Of a stretch of 64,000 bases of DNA, positions 32,078-39,695 are shown piece by piece. The stretch is from positions 158,679 to 222,678 of the forward strand of contig JAREWP010000075.1 in the NCBI GenBank assembly GCA_029001845.1, given 5' to 3'. This stretch comes from Candidatus Magnetocorallium paracelense. GTDB lineage: Bacteria; Nitrospirota; Thermodesulfovibrionia; Thermodesulfovibrionales; Magnetobacteriaceae. The notes under the pieces were generated by a model, which was not told the DNA's origin, ran no database searches, and saw only the letters and a program-made list of their open reading frames with translations. Position 1 is the first letter of the stretch. Every line of letters starts with the position of its first letter. The translations under genes were made by a program, and so were the position numbers.

Positions 32078-32977
32078 TCATACATAGAGTATCTTCAATA
32101 ACAACGTTTCATCCCCATGCAGTAAATCTCTAAATTTCCTAAATGCTTCAGTGTAAAATACTTCTTCTGCAGATGAAGTAATATCATAATTCTCTTCAAT
32201 TAGTGAGGCAAAACCAGAAACACCAATTCGATATAATGTTCCATATTTCCTAAACAAATAGTCCTCTTTCGTTGTGTCTGAATTATTCTTGTTTTCTCTT
32301 TCAATAAAAATTACTTTATCTCTAAAGCTTGGATTCTCAAATAGTATTTTTTCGATTTCAATATCATATAATGAATAACCGATAAAAACTATCTTGCTGC
32401 TCAGCTCTAAATCTTTTCTGAAAATATAATGCCAACTTGAATTAGTGAAGGCTTCAGGAGATAGATATGACGAAGAGCTAAGTTTAAATTTAGAATTTAT
32501 TGTGGTGCTATCAAGATCATTAATTGTTCCATTTAAATGTACGCATATCTTAGCATTTGGTGTATACTTTTCAGATGATTCATCAATATCTATTGTTTCA
32601 TAACGTTTTCCAATACTTCTGGCTGCTAATTCTACTAAGTCATCGTAGTTTGTAGTATAAACTCTTTTCCATGGAGCTTTCATTATTGATTTGTGTTCCT
32701 CTTTAGCTTCTTTAATTGTAAAAATATCCTTGAGATTTTGTATTAGAGTATTAAGTAATGAAGAATTATTTTTGCATCGCTCATTCAAAAAAAAATCTGT
32801 TGCAAATTTTAAATCCCCCTCGTCATCGAAATCACCAATTTTACCAATAATTTTTGCCAACTCCTTTGCTAATGGTAATTCTCTGTTGTTATAAATATTT
32901 TGTCCACTTCTGGAAAATCCAGCACCAACAAATAAAATAGCTTTACCCGTTGATATTTTTTGAATGATATCTTTCAT
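32078..32977 (-). CDS. SIR2-like domain protein
   Basis: A 299-residue protein with a SIR2-type Rossmann domain: NAD-binding VGAGFS (residues 17-22), TTNYDD (109-114), the catalytic-type His148 in VHLNG, and FIGYSLYDIEIEKIL. This SIR2_2-type fold is found as NADase effector in several antiphage systems (Thoeris ThsA, DSR, SIR2-Argonaute, AVAST types), so a defence role is a fair inference. No partner gene is next to it and it ends soon after the domain, so it may be a truncated or stand-alone form. Codon use is AT-richer than the flagellar genes, in keeping with transfer. Confidence 0.75.
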   Translation of the reverse strand: MKDIIQKISTGKAILFVGAGFSRSGQNIYNNRELPLAKELAKIIGKIGDFDDEGDLKFATDFFLNERCKNNSSLLNTLIQNLKDIFTIKEAKEEHKSIMKAPWKRVYTTNYDDLVELAARSIGKRYETIDIDESSEKYTPNAKICVHLNGTINDLDSTTINSKFKLSSSSYLSPEAFTNSSWHYIFRKDLELSSKIVFIGYSLYDIEIEKILFENPSFRDKVIFIERENKNNSDTTKEDYLFRKYGTLYRIGVSGFASLIEENYDITSSAEEVFYTEAFRKFRDLLHGDETLLLKILYV

Positions 32978-33066
32978 TGAATCTCCTTTGGGTGTGTATC
33001 GTTCATTTCTTATTACGCTACCATTCTGAAGCTATGAGTCAATACATCTTGCTTTAATAATAAGTC

Positions 33067-33462
33067 TCATACAGCCCACATGCCAGAGTGCTCTGCAATC
33101 GCATTGTCATGTGAAAAGTTATCGCCGATTTCGACAAGGTATGGATTTTTTTCGGTAAGAGGGGAAAGTTTTCGCATGAAACCTCTGAGAGTGCTGAGTA
33201 TTTCACCTTTTTCGTAGATTCTGAAAATGGTTACTCCTTCACTGTTCTTTTCCCTTTTGTCTGCATCTACACTAAAATACCCAGTTACTACGGAAGGATC
33301 AAATGCGTAAGCAAAGTCGATTTTGTCTGAGGAATATGCTGCCTGTTGGGTTAAGCCTCCTCCCAAGGAGTGACTTGCGGTTACAATTTTTGTCTTATTA
33401 TTGGATGTGCAGGCAAAGGAGGTGAATAATATAAATCCGATTATAGACAGTTTCTTAAACAA
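33067..33462 (-). pseudogene. lipoprotein lipase-like gene with internal deletion
   Basis: A TTG start behind a perfect AGGAGG opens a lipoprotein signal peptide (FKKLSIIGFILFTSFAC). It then jumps within a few residues to TASHSLGGGLTQQAAY, the nucleophile elbow of class 3 lipases (usually GHSLGG), followed by YAFDPS and a possible distal His. Intact lipases have roughly 150 residues before this elbow, so most of the N-terminal half of the hydrolase fold is missing. The 131-residue product is unlikely to be active. A lipase-family name is well supported; the pseudogene status is inferred. Confidence 0.6.
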
Positions 33463-33573
33463 GAAATCCTCCTGAAATGAGTACTTTAGGATAAGTTTAA
33501 GATGAACTAATTCGGCATATAAGCAGTTAAGCGAGTCGATCAGGCAGTCTTGACCCGGTGTAATGAATGCCAT

Positions 33574-33991
33574 AGTTCTTCATGTGAGCGAAAGTGTTTT
33601 CTTTAGCAATCATACCCTTTGGAAACCTATCACCCAAATTAATGTAGGAAAGAAATCAGGATATTTGTTCAAAGTTAACCCTATTAGGTTCTATAAAAAT
33701 AATAACTTCCCTTGTTATGACTCCTGAAATGACGGATTTTTAAGGTATTTTACTGCAATTCCGCCTCGATTGACACAGCATTATTATCTATTATCTATTA
33801 TTATACTAATATAGTCAACTTATGTAGGGTGAAAAAATTCTATAATACACTGAAACTCTGTTATATCAAGGGGTTTATGCTGAAGTAATGATAAGGTGGG
33901 ATAATATTCTTGACCTAATTACTGTTCTATAAAAATCGGTGTTAACTGCTGTCGATTCTTTTGCCTAACAGTCTTCAGCCTACACACCTAA
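33574..33991. other. gene-free gap
   Basis: AT-rich sequence with a TATCTATTATCTATTATTAT simple repeat near 33785 and a fragment with TAACAGTCTTCAGCC near 33965 that resembles an end of the palindromic element. No gene recognised. Confidence 0.45.
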
Positions 33992-35089
33992 TCAGTTGCT
34001 CTCTTCAAATGCTTTTTTACAGGACTCTATAATTCCTTTCGCCGTTCCTTCCCAGGAAAAGGTATCTGCTCTTTTTTTTCCCTTCTCGATAAGCTCCTTT
34101 CTCAGGGAGTTGTTCCTTAATACTCCTAAAAGGGCTTTCGCCATCTCATGGATATCCAAAGGGTCGATCAGCACCGCAGCATCGCCGACAACTTCGGGGA
34201 TAGATGTTCTGTTTGAAGTGACTACCGGTATGCCACAGGCCATTGCCTCGAGCAGTGTTATTCCGAATCCTTCTGAAAGTGAGGGGTGAACCAGGAGGTC
34301 TGCATTACCATATAGGGAAGGCAGATCAGACTCTTCCGTATAGTTAATGTAAAGGATTCTCTCGTGCTCGGGCAGCTTCCCCTGGTAGTGTTGCCGGTTA
34401 CCTGCAATAACCAATGTGTGAGGAATGAGAGATTTAATGTCAAGAAAGGCATTTATCAGGGAATCCACGTTTTTATAGGGAAAGAGATTGCCTACATAGA
34501 GGATGTAAGGTTTAAATATATTTTTTTTTAGACAAAAATCTCTCTTTATATTTTCCGGTGTGAATAGTTTTTTGTTATACGAGAGATATACGACATCGAC
34601 GGATTCCTTGTTTATGCGGGAAAATCTGCTCATCTCCTTTTTTACATATTCCGAAATAACGATCACCCTCTTTATAAACAGATGGGCGATCGAGAGGGAA
34701 AATCTGAAATAGACAGATGAGAGTCCGAACTGCTTTGGAAACATCAGGGGATGAAAATCGAGTATCGTCGCAACTATCGGGATGTTTCGTGTAAAGGGAT
34801 ATTCAAGAAAGGGAGTGTAGAGAACGTCAATTCTATTCTTTTGCAAAACGCTCCTGAAATCGGTATTGAGGTAAATCGCTCTGAAAATATTGTTTAACAG
34901 GAAAGAACCGCCCCTTATTTTGGAAGGTGTTTTAATTGTATTCTCTTTGCAACCCCCCGACTTTGTGAAAGATGAAAAGAGCAGCGTATCTTCATGTTGT
35001 TTGCAGACTTCCTTTGCCGTCTCATTAATAAACACACCAAGCCCGGTAGGCGTTTCATTCAATACAGTACCATTGATTCCAAGCCTCAT
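33992..35089 (-). CDS. glycosyltransferase family 4
   Basis: A 365-residue GT-B fold glycosyltransferase (GT4). The N-terminus MRLGINGTVL ... PTGLGVF is typical of mannosyl/rhamnosyltransferases of this family. The nucleotide-sugar-binding C-terminal half shows YILYVGNLFPYKNVDSLI, the HPSLSEGFGITLLEAMACGIPVV block with the E-x7-E motif, and SIPEVVGDAA. It probably adds a sugar to a surface polysaccharide or lipid on the cytoplasmic side of the inner membrane. Its start overlaps the end of the upstream glycosyltransferase by 4 nt, so the two are one operon. Confidence 0.9.
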   Translation of the reverse strand: MRLGINGTVLNETPTGLGVFINETAKEVCKQHEDTLLFSSFTKSGGCKENTIKTPSKIRGGSFLLNNIFRAIYLNTDFRSVLQKNRIDVLYTPFLEYPFTRNIPIVATILDFHPLMFPKQFGLSSVYFRFSLSIAHLFIKRVIVISEYVKKEMSRFSRINKESVDVVYLSYNKKLFTPENIKRDFCLKKNIFKPYILYVGNLFPYKNVDSLINAFLDIKSLIPHTLVIAGNRQHYQGKLPEHERILYINYTEESDLPSLYGNADLLVHPSLSEGFGITLLEAMACGIPVVTSNRTSIPEVVGDAAVLIDPLDIHEMAKALLGVLRNNSLRKELIEKGKKRADTFSWEGTAKGIIESCKKAFEESN

Positions 35090-36219
35090 TGAGTAAGTAC
35101 TCTTTTATAAGTATCTATTGTACGGGATGCAACAAGGTCCCAGTTATAGGCGTTCGATACTTCAAGCCCGTTTTTTATCAGCTCTTTTCTGTATTCGCTG
35201 TCCTCGATAACAGATGCAATCATTTCTGCAAGTTCTTCTTCATCTTCGGTGCTGCAAAGAGGAATCCTGCCTTGAGAGACTTCCTTTATTGCAGGAATAT
35301 CTGCACCTATGACAGGTACTCCGCAGGACATCGCCTCCAGTACGGGAAGACCGAAACCTTCATACAGAGACGGATACACGACAAGAGATGCATAGTTATA
35401 TAAATATAGAATCGATTTCTCATCTGTATATCCGGTTAATATAACGTGGTCACTGATATTGAGTTTTGAGGGAATTTCAAGTATCTCATCATAATACCAT
35501 CCCTTGCCGCCTGCAATTATCAATTTTATGTCGTACTTTTCTTTAATAATTTTAAACGCCTTAAATAGTATTGGAATATTTTTTCTCGGCTCGATTGTGC
35601 CTACAAAAAGGATGTAGTCGCTATTTGTAAAATTATTAACGATTTCTTTCCCCTCACCTGAATCTCTGTTAACGGGATAGTAACGCCCTGATGGCGCAAG
35701 AGGGATGACGTCGATTTTTTCTTCATGAATTTTAAAGAACTCCGCTGTTTCGCTTTTTATGGAGTGAGTATTTACAATAAATCTGTCAGCCCCAAGTATA
35801 TTGTCGATATTTGCTCTGCATTTATCCACTATGCTGTCCGGCAGATAGTCCGGGTATTTTAAAAAAGAGAGGTCATAAATATTGGCTATTGACTTCCATC
35901 TCCCTTGAGGTATGATGTCGTAACATGTTTCATGGTATATATCGGGATCGTCTCTTTTACCTTTCTTTTCTATAACCGAAGTAAGAAACTCTCCTGCGGG
36001 AATCGTTATTTTAAGGAGCCAATCACCCATATATTTCCTGATGAACTGTGATATACCGCTCAAATGTTTCAGTTTATCAACGGATGAAGAGTTTAATGTC
36101 GGATATGCTGTCACTTCTTCGGAATGAGAGAGCTTTTCAAATAAATTGTCAATATAATACCCTATCCCTGTTTTTTCGTAGAGCATTATTTTGGAATTAT
36201 AGAGAACTCGAATCTTCAT
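35086..36219 (-). CDS. glycosyltransferase family 4
   Basis: A 377-residue GT4 enzyme, a paralogue of the next gene. Features are MKIRVLYNSKIML ... TGIGYYIDNL at the N-terminus, a YILFVGTIEPRKNIPIL strand-helix, and YPSLYEGFGLPVLEAMSCGVPVI with the E-x7-E nucleotide-sugar motif, then IKEVSQG. It would use an NDP-sugar donor for polysaccharide or glycolipid synthesis. It is the first gene of a two-gene operon. No transporter, polymerase or sugar-nucleotide gene is nearby, so the final glycan cannot be named. Confidence 0.9.
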   Translation of the reverse strand: MKIRVLYNSKIMLYEKTGIGYYIDNLFEKLSHSEEVTAYPTLNSSSVDKLKHLSGISQFIRKYMGDWLLKITIPAGEFLTSVIEKKGKRDDPDIYHETCYDIIPQGRWKSIANIYDLSFLKYPDYLPDSIVDKCRANIDNILGADRFIVNTHSIKSETAEFFKIHEEKIDVIPLAPSGRYYPVNRDSGEGKEIVNNFTNSDYILFVGTIEPRKNIPILFKAFKIIKEKYDIKLIIAGGKGWYYDEILEIPSKLNISDHVILTGYTDEKSILYLYNYASLVVYPSLYEGFGLPVLEAMSCGVPVIGADIPAIKEVSQGRIPLCSTEDEEELAEMIASVIEDSEYRKELIKNGLEVSNAYNWDLVASRTIDTYKRVLTQ

Positions 36220-36363
36220 AAGTTATCTCCCGACTATTTTAACCACTCTGGTTCGGAAAATTACAGAGGCAGGGGATGAACAGCTAAATGCTTTTCATAT
36301 TTGACAATAAGGGAGACATATGATAGTCTATAAGTAGTATCAATTCGTCTTAAGGAGTTTTTA

Positions 36364-37155
36364 ATGGCTGTAACGATAGATGGTAAGACTTATTATAGAA
36401 CTCAGGAAGCCTGTAAAAAGACAGGAATTAGTCGTGCGACTATTTTCAGGTGGATCAAAAACGGAATTATAAAGGATGTGGAGTGTAAAGACAGGCGGGG
36501 GTGGAGGCTTTTTAGCGAAGAGGATATCAGCAACATTTCAAAAGTCAACATGACTAATATAAAATTAAGGCAGGCTGAGGATAAACTTGAGTGGGAGATT
36601 AAGTTCAACAAGGCAGTTGCAGAGCTTGCGACTTCTTTGATACAATCTGCTCCACTCGACGAAATCTCTTATATGGTCCTTAACCATGCTAAATATCTTA
36701 CTGACAGTAAAATCGGTTTTGTCGGCTATATAGATCCAAAGAGTGGGCATCTTGTCGCCCCTACATTGACAAGAGATGTATGGGATAAATGTAATGTTCA
36801 CGATAAAGATATAATTTTCGAGGAATTCAGCGGTTTATGGGGATGGGTGTTAAAGAACCGAAAAACTCTGATGACCAATAATCCTGAAAAGGATTCCAGA
36901 TCATCGGGTACTCCTGATGGTCATGTGAAAATCGAGCGTTTTCTGTCAGCACCGGCTGTTGTCGATGAAAGACTGATTGGTCTGGTGTCTCTGGCCAACG
37001 CGGAATCTGACTATGAAAAGCGGGACGTCGAAGCGATCGAACACCTTGCATCTCTTTATGCTATTGCAATCGACAGAAAACAGCGTGAAGACGAACTGAG
37101 AGACACGGAAAATGAATTAAGAGCGGTAATTAGAGATTATACAAACGAGATATAA
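36364..37155 (+). CDS. HTH (MerR/excisionase-type) GAF-domain regulator
   Basis: A 263-residue protein with an N-terminal helix-turn-helix of the HTH_17/MerR type (about 8-60: YYRTQEACKKTGISRATIFRWI, then GWRLFSEEDI), a short helix, and a GAF domain (about 75-240) with the PDGHVKIERFLSAPAV and LIGLVSLANA elements. It ends in a coiled-coil helix that looks like the lead into a PAS or kinase domain, so it may be a shortened form of a larger sensor. It probably binds DNA in response to a ligand. The ribosome-binding site TAAGGAG is strong. Confidence 0.8.
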   Translation: MAVTIDGKTYYRTQEACKKTGISRATIFRWIKNGIIKDVECKDRRGWRLFSEEDISNISKVNMTNIKLRQAEDKLEWEIKFNKAVAELATSLIQSAPLDEISYMVLNHAKYLTDSKIGFVGYIDPKSGHLVAPTLTRDVWDKCNVHDKDIIFEEFSGLWGWVLKNRKTLMTNNPEKDSRSSGTPDGHVKIERFLSAPAVVDERLIGLVSLANAESDYEKRDVEAIEHLASLYAIAIDRKQREDELRDTENELRAVIRDYTNEI

Positions 37156-37362
37156 AGGCTCACAGGAACAGGCGAGTCAGCAGCCGTCTGATAGAGCCGT
37201 ATTAACATACCGGCGGATTGGAATTCGGAAATTCCCTACTATCGTTTTTTCTCCATACTCACTTCTTTTATTGCCTGCCTTTTGTTACGATTAAAGGGGC
37301 AACGGTCATCAATGCGATATTTCAATACGCTGTTAAATCCATTTAGAAGGTAAAAAATAATT

Positions 37363-38280
37363 GTGTTGTTAAAAAGAACGGTTGTTTTTGTTTTTCTCAT
37401 TTTTGTAATCTTTGTAAGTTCCAGGTATTGCTATACTCACAGGGATGAATTGTCTTTGATAACCAATGTCTCGCCGGCTGCGATATTTGAACTTGGTTTG
37501 TTGAATCTGATGTTGTTTTATTTGCTGGGTCTGCAAATAAAAGTAGTTACCGATCATTACGGCCTGAATCTCAAATTCAGAGTGTGGATGGGGTTATCCA
37601 GAGGAGCAAGCTTTACAAATCTTTTAATCCCCTTTAGCGGTGCATCATTAAAGGCTGTTTATCTCAGGAAATTTTATAATTTCAAATACTCTTCCTTTAT
37701 AGCATCAATGACATTAGCCAATATTATCAAAATAATGATTTCAAGTGCTTTTGCCCTTGGCGTACTTATTTATATAAATAAAGAAGTCGATAGTTTATTG
37801 ATTTTAATCTCAGGAGTTATTTTTTTCTCTTCTCTTTTATTTGTTTTTTATACTCATAATACAAAAAGGAGCTTTTTTTCTTTCTCAGAACGCTTGTCCA
37901 TGCTTGCAGAGGAGTGGAGAGGTTTTAAGGGAGATAAAACGATGATTCGAAGGCTTATCATATTAAACGGCCTGTTCTTTGTTTTTTCGACTTTGGGGAT
38001 TTTTGTCTCTTACAGAGCTTTTTCGATAGATACATCATTAACTGCATGTATTGTTATCTCATCGTTTACAGTTTTGTTGCAGGTAGTGAATATCATACCT
38101 GCCAATATAGGGTTAAAGGAGGCAGTTTTTGTTGCTGTATCCAATCAACTTGGAATGGGATTCAATGAAGGCGTTCATGCTGCTGCATTTCACAGAATAA
38201 TAGGAGTTTTGCTGACTATCGGGGTGAGCCCTTTTTTAGGAGTGATGTTGAAAACCGTAAAAGTCGGAAGCGATGATTAG
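37363..38280 (+). CDS. YbhN/UPF0104-like membrane protein (LPG synthase TM-type)
   Basis: A 305-residue polytopic protein with about eight membrane helices, of the lysylphosphatidylglycerol synthase transmembrane (flippase) family. It shows the family's GLSRGASFTNLLIPFSGASL region and the NIIPANIGLKEAVFVAV segment near the C-terminus. The catalytic aminoacyl-transferase domain is absent, as in stand-alone YbhN/AglD-like proteins, which are thought to take part in lipid or glycolipid transfer. It starts at GTG behind AGAAGG. It ends 125 nt before fliJ. Confidence 0.8.
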   Translation: MLLKRTVVFVFLIFVIFVSSRYCYTHRDELSLITNVSPAAIFELGLLNLMLFYLLGLQIKVVTDHYGLNLKFRVWMGLSRGASFTNLLIPFSGASLKAVYLRKFYNFKYSSFIASMTLANIIKIMISSAFALGVLIYINKEVDSLLILISGVIFFSSLLFVFYTHNTKRSFFSFSERLSMLAEEWRGFKGDKTMIRRLIILNGLFFVFSTLGIFVSYRAFSIDTSLTACIVISSFTVLLQVVNIIPANIGLKEAVFVAVSNQLGMGFNEGVHAAAFHRIIGVLLTIGVSPFLGVMLKTVKVGSDD

Positions 38281-38337
38281 ATAAAAATGAGAATATCGAA
38301 GAGGGAATATTGAATCATGAAGGAAATGTTTATCATT

Positions 38338-38365
38338 CTTAAGGTTATCGATGTTTTACCGATAG
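38338..38365 (+). promoter_or_regulatory. possible sigma-28 (FliA) promoter before fliJ
   Basis: TAAGGTTA, 10 nt, ACCGATAG resembles the FliA consensus TAAAGTTT-N11-GCCGATAA with a spacer one base short. It lies about 40 nt upstream of the fliJ start. A TATAAT at 38391-38396 is a competing sigma-70 -10 box. Weak evidence. Confidence 0.3.
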
Positions 38366-38405
38366 TACTAAATAGGGTGCAAAAAAGGGGTATAATAGTT
38401 ACAGA

Positions 38406-38855
38406 ATGGCGCGCTTAAAGACGGTTTCTACTATCCTTCGTTTGAAGGAGTGGCAAAAAGAGGAAGTGGAGCTTCAGTATAAGGACCTCAGAAGAGCCCT
38501 GGATGCAGAAGAAGATGCTCTCGATTATCTTAAAAACGAACAAAACAGTGCTATGGAAAACGTCGCCAATATTCAGCAGGGAGGAGCCGTCGGTGTTCAG
38601 GATCTGAATATTTATTATGACTACATCGAAAACCTGTCCGATCGTATAAAGGCTCAAAAAGGTGTTATCGAAGAGAAACAAAAGGAACTCGACGCCAAGC
38701 ACGACGAACTTGTAGAGGCATACAGAGAGAAAAAAACAGTAGAGATATTGCAAAATAAAGTAGTTAAAGAGATTGAAAGAGAAAATGCCTCTGCCGAGCG
38801 TAAAGAACAGGATTTTTTGTGGCTGGCCAAACATTTAAGGGAAAGTAAGGAGTGA
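38406..38855 (+). CDS. fliJ: flagellar export protein FliJ
   Basis: A 149-residue, almost wholly coiled-coil protein. FliJ is the central stalk of the flagellar export ATPase ring and links the FliI hexamer to FlhA. The identification rests on the MARLKTVSTILRLKEWQKEE start, the length, the all-helical charged pattern and its position before motE and fliK. Its usual upstream neighbours fliF-fliG-fliH-fliI are absent; a YbhN-like gene precedes it instead. Confidence 0.8.
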   Translation: MARLKTVSTILRLKEWQKEEVELQYKDLRRALDAEEDALDYLKNEQNSAMENVANIQQGGAVGVQDLNIYYDYIENLSDRIKAQKGVIEEKQKELDAKHDELVEAYREKKTVEILQNKVVKEIERENASAERKEQDFLWLAKHLRESKE

Positions 38856-38901
38856 GAATTTTTCTTAGCTGCCGATGTATGCAGATAAACGCTGATGTAT
38901 T

Positions 38902-39402
38902 ATGAAAAAAAGTTTGTTAATAATAAGTATGGCTTTATCTTTCATATTTGTAATGAGCGGTTTTTTCTCCGGCTCTATAGTTTATGGAGAAGAGAATATT
39001 GTTGAGTTCATAAAAAAGAAGCGAGAGGAACTGGATGAGAGGGAGAAGAAGATAAAGGTCGATGAAGAGAGATTGACTGCTTTACAGTCCGACGTTGATG
39101 AGAAGATTAAAAAGTATTCCTCTCTTTTGACGCAGATAGACGAGATACTTACAGAGCTGAAAAGGGTTAAAGATAAAAAGGAACTGGAAAGGTTAATGAA
39201 AGTTGTCAAGTCATATGAAAAGATGCCCTTTGAAGAAGCAGCAGAAAGGCTCTCCGCCCTGGATGAATATATAGCTGTGGATATACTTTTAAATATGAGC
39301 ACAAGAAAAGCAGGCCCGATTATCGGTTTGATGGAAACAGGCAAGGCTGTATCTCTTACCAGAAAGATGACAAAGGCAGTGAAAAAAATTCCTAAGCCGT
39401 GA
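38902..39402 (+). CDS. motE: MotE-like protein (MgtE N-domain-like)
   Basis: A 166-residue exported protein: signal peptide or membrane anchor (about 1-28), a long charged coiled coil (about 30-105) and a C-terminal MgtE_N-like domain (MPFEEAAERLSALDEYIAVDIL, then MSTRKAGPIIGLM). This is the plan of MotE, a periplasmic chaperone or scaffold for the flagellar motor first seen in Sinorhizobium and common between fliJ and fliK in other phyla. It lies 46 nt after fliJ and just before a terminator-like hairpin. Confidence 0.78.
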   Translation: MKKSLLIISMALSFIFVMSGFFSGSIVYGEENIVEFIKKKREELDEREKKIKVDEERLTALQSDVDEKIKKYSSLLTQIDEILTELKRVKDKKELERLMKVVKSYEKMPFEEAAERLSALDEYIAVDILLNMSTRKAGPIIGLMETGKAVSLTRKMTKAVKKIPKP

Positions 39403-39564
39403 AAGCTTTTCTTACTTCCTACCTCTTTTTCCTATTTGTTTTCAAAATTATTGCTATTCTTTGATTCCTTACATTAATTTTCCCACGTCGGAAATCTTTT
39501 TATTAATACACACCAAAGCTGTCATGCCACCTGCCTCTGTTTACGAAACCCCTTGATTTCCAAG

Positions 39565-39610
39565 GCCTCTTCGATATCCGGCGAATAGTGATGACATATC
39601 TCGAAGAGGC
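39565..39610. other. stem-loop upstream of fliK
   Basis: GCCTCTTCGATAT pairs with ATATCTCGAAGAGGC (two extra bases) around an 18-nt loop and is followed by GTTTTAC. It may be a weak terminator or processing site after motE. Its position argues against the more upstream in-frame starts of fliK. Confidence 0.5.
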
Positions 39611-39695
39611 GTTTTACAAGGGAATGATATATATTTCTGTGTTTTTTTCTATATTGTTTGACGTTGGCATGCTTCTTGTATTCTTCTGTGTCGTT

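Noticed and set aside
39588..39695. Upstream extension of fliK with a hydrophobic N-terminal helix
   Set aside because: The extension overlaps a stem-loop at 39565-39610 and would give an export-substrate FliK a membrane-type leader, which is not expected.
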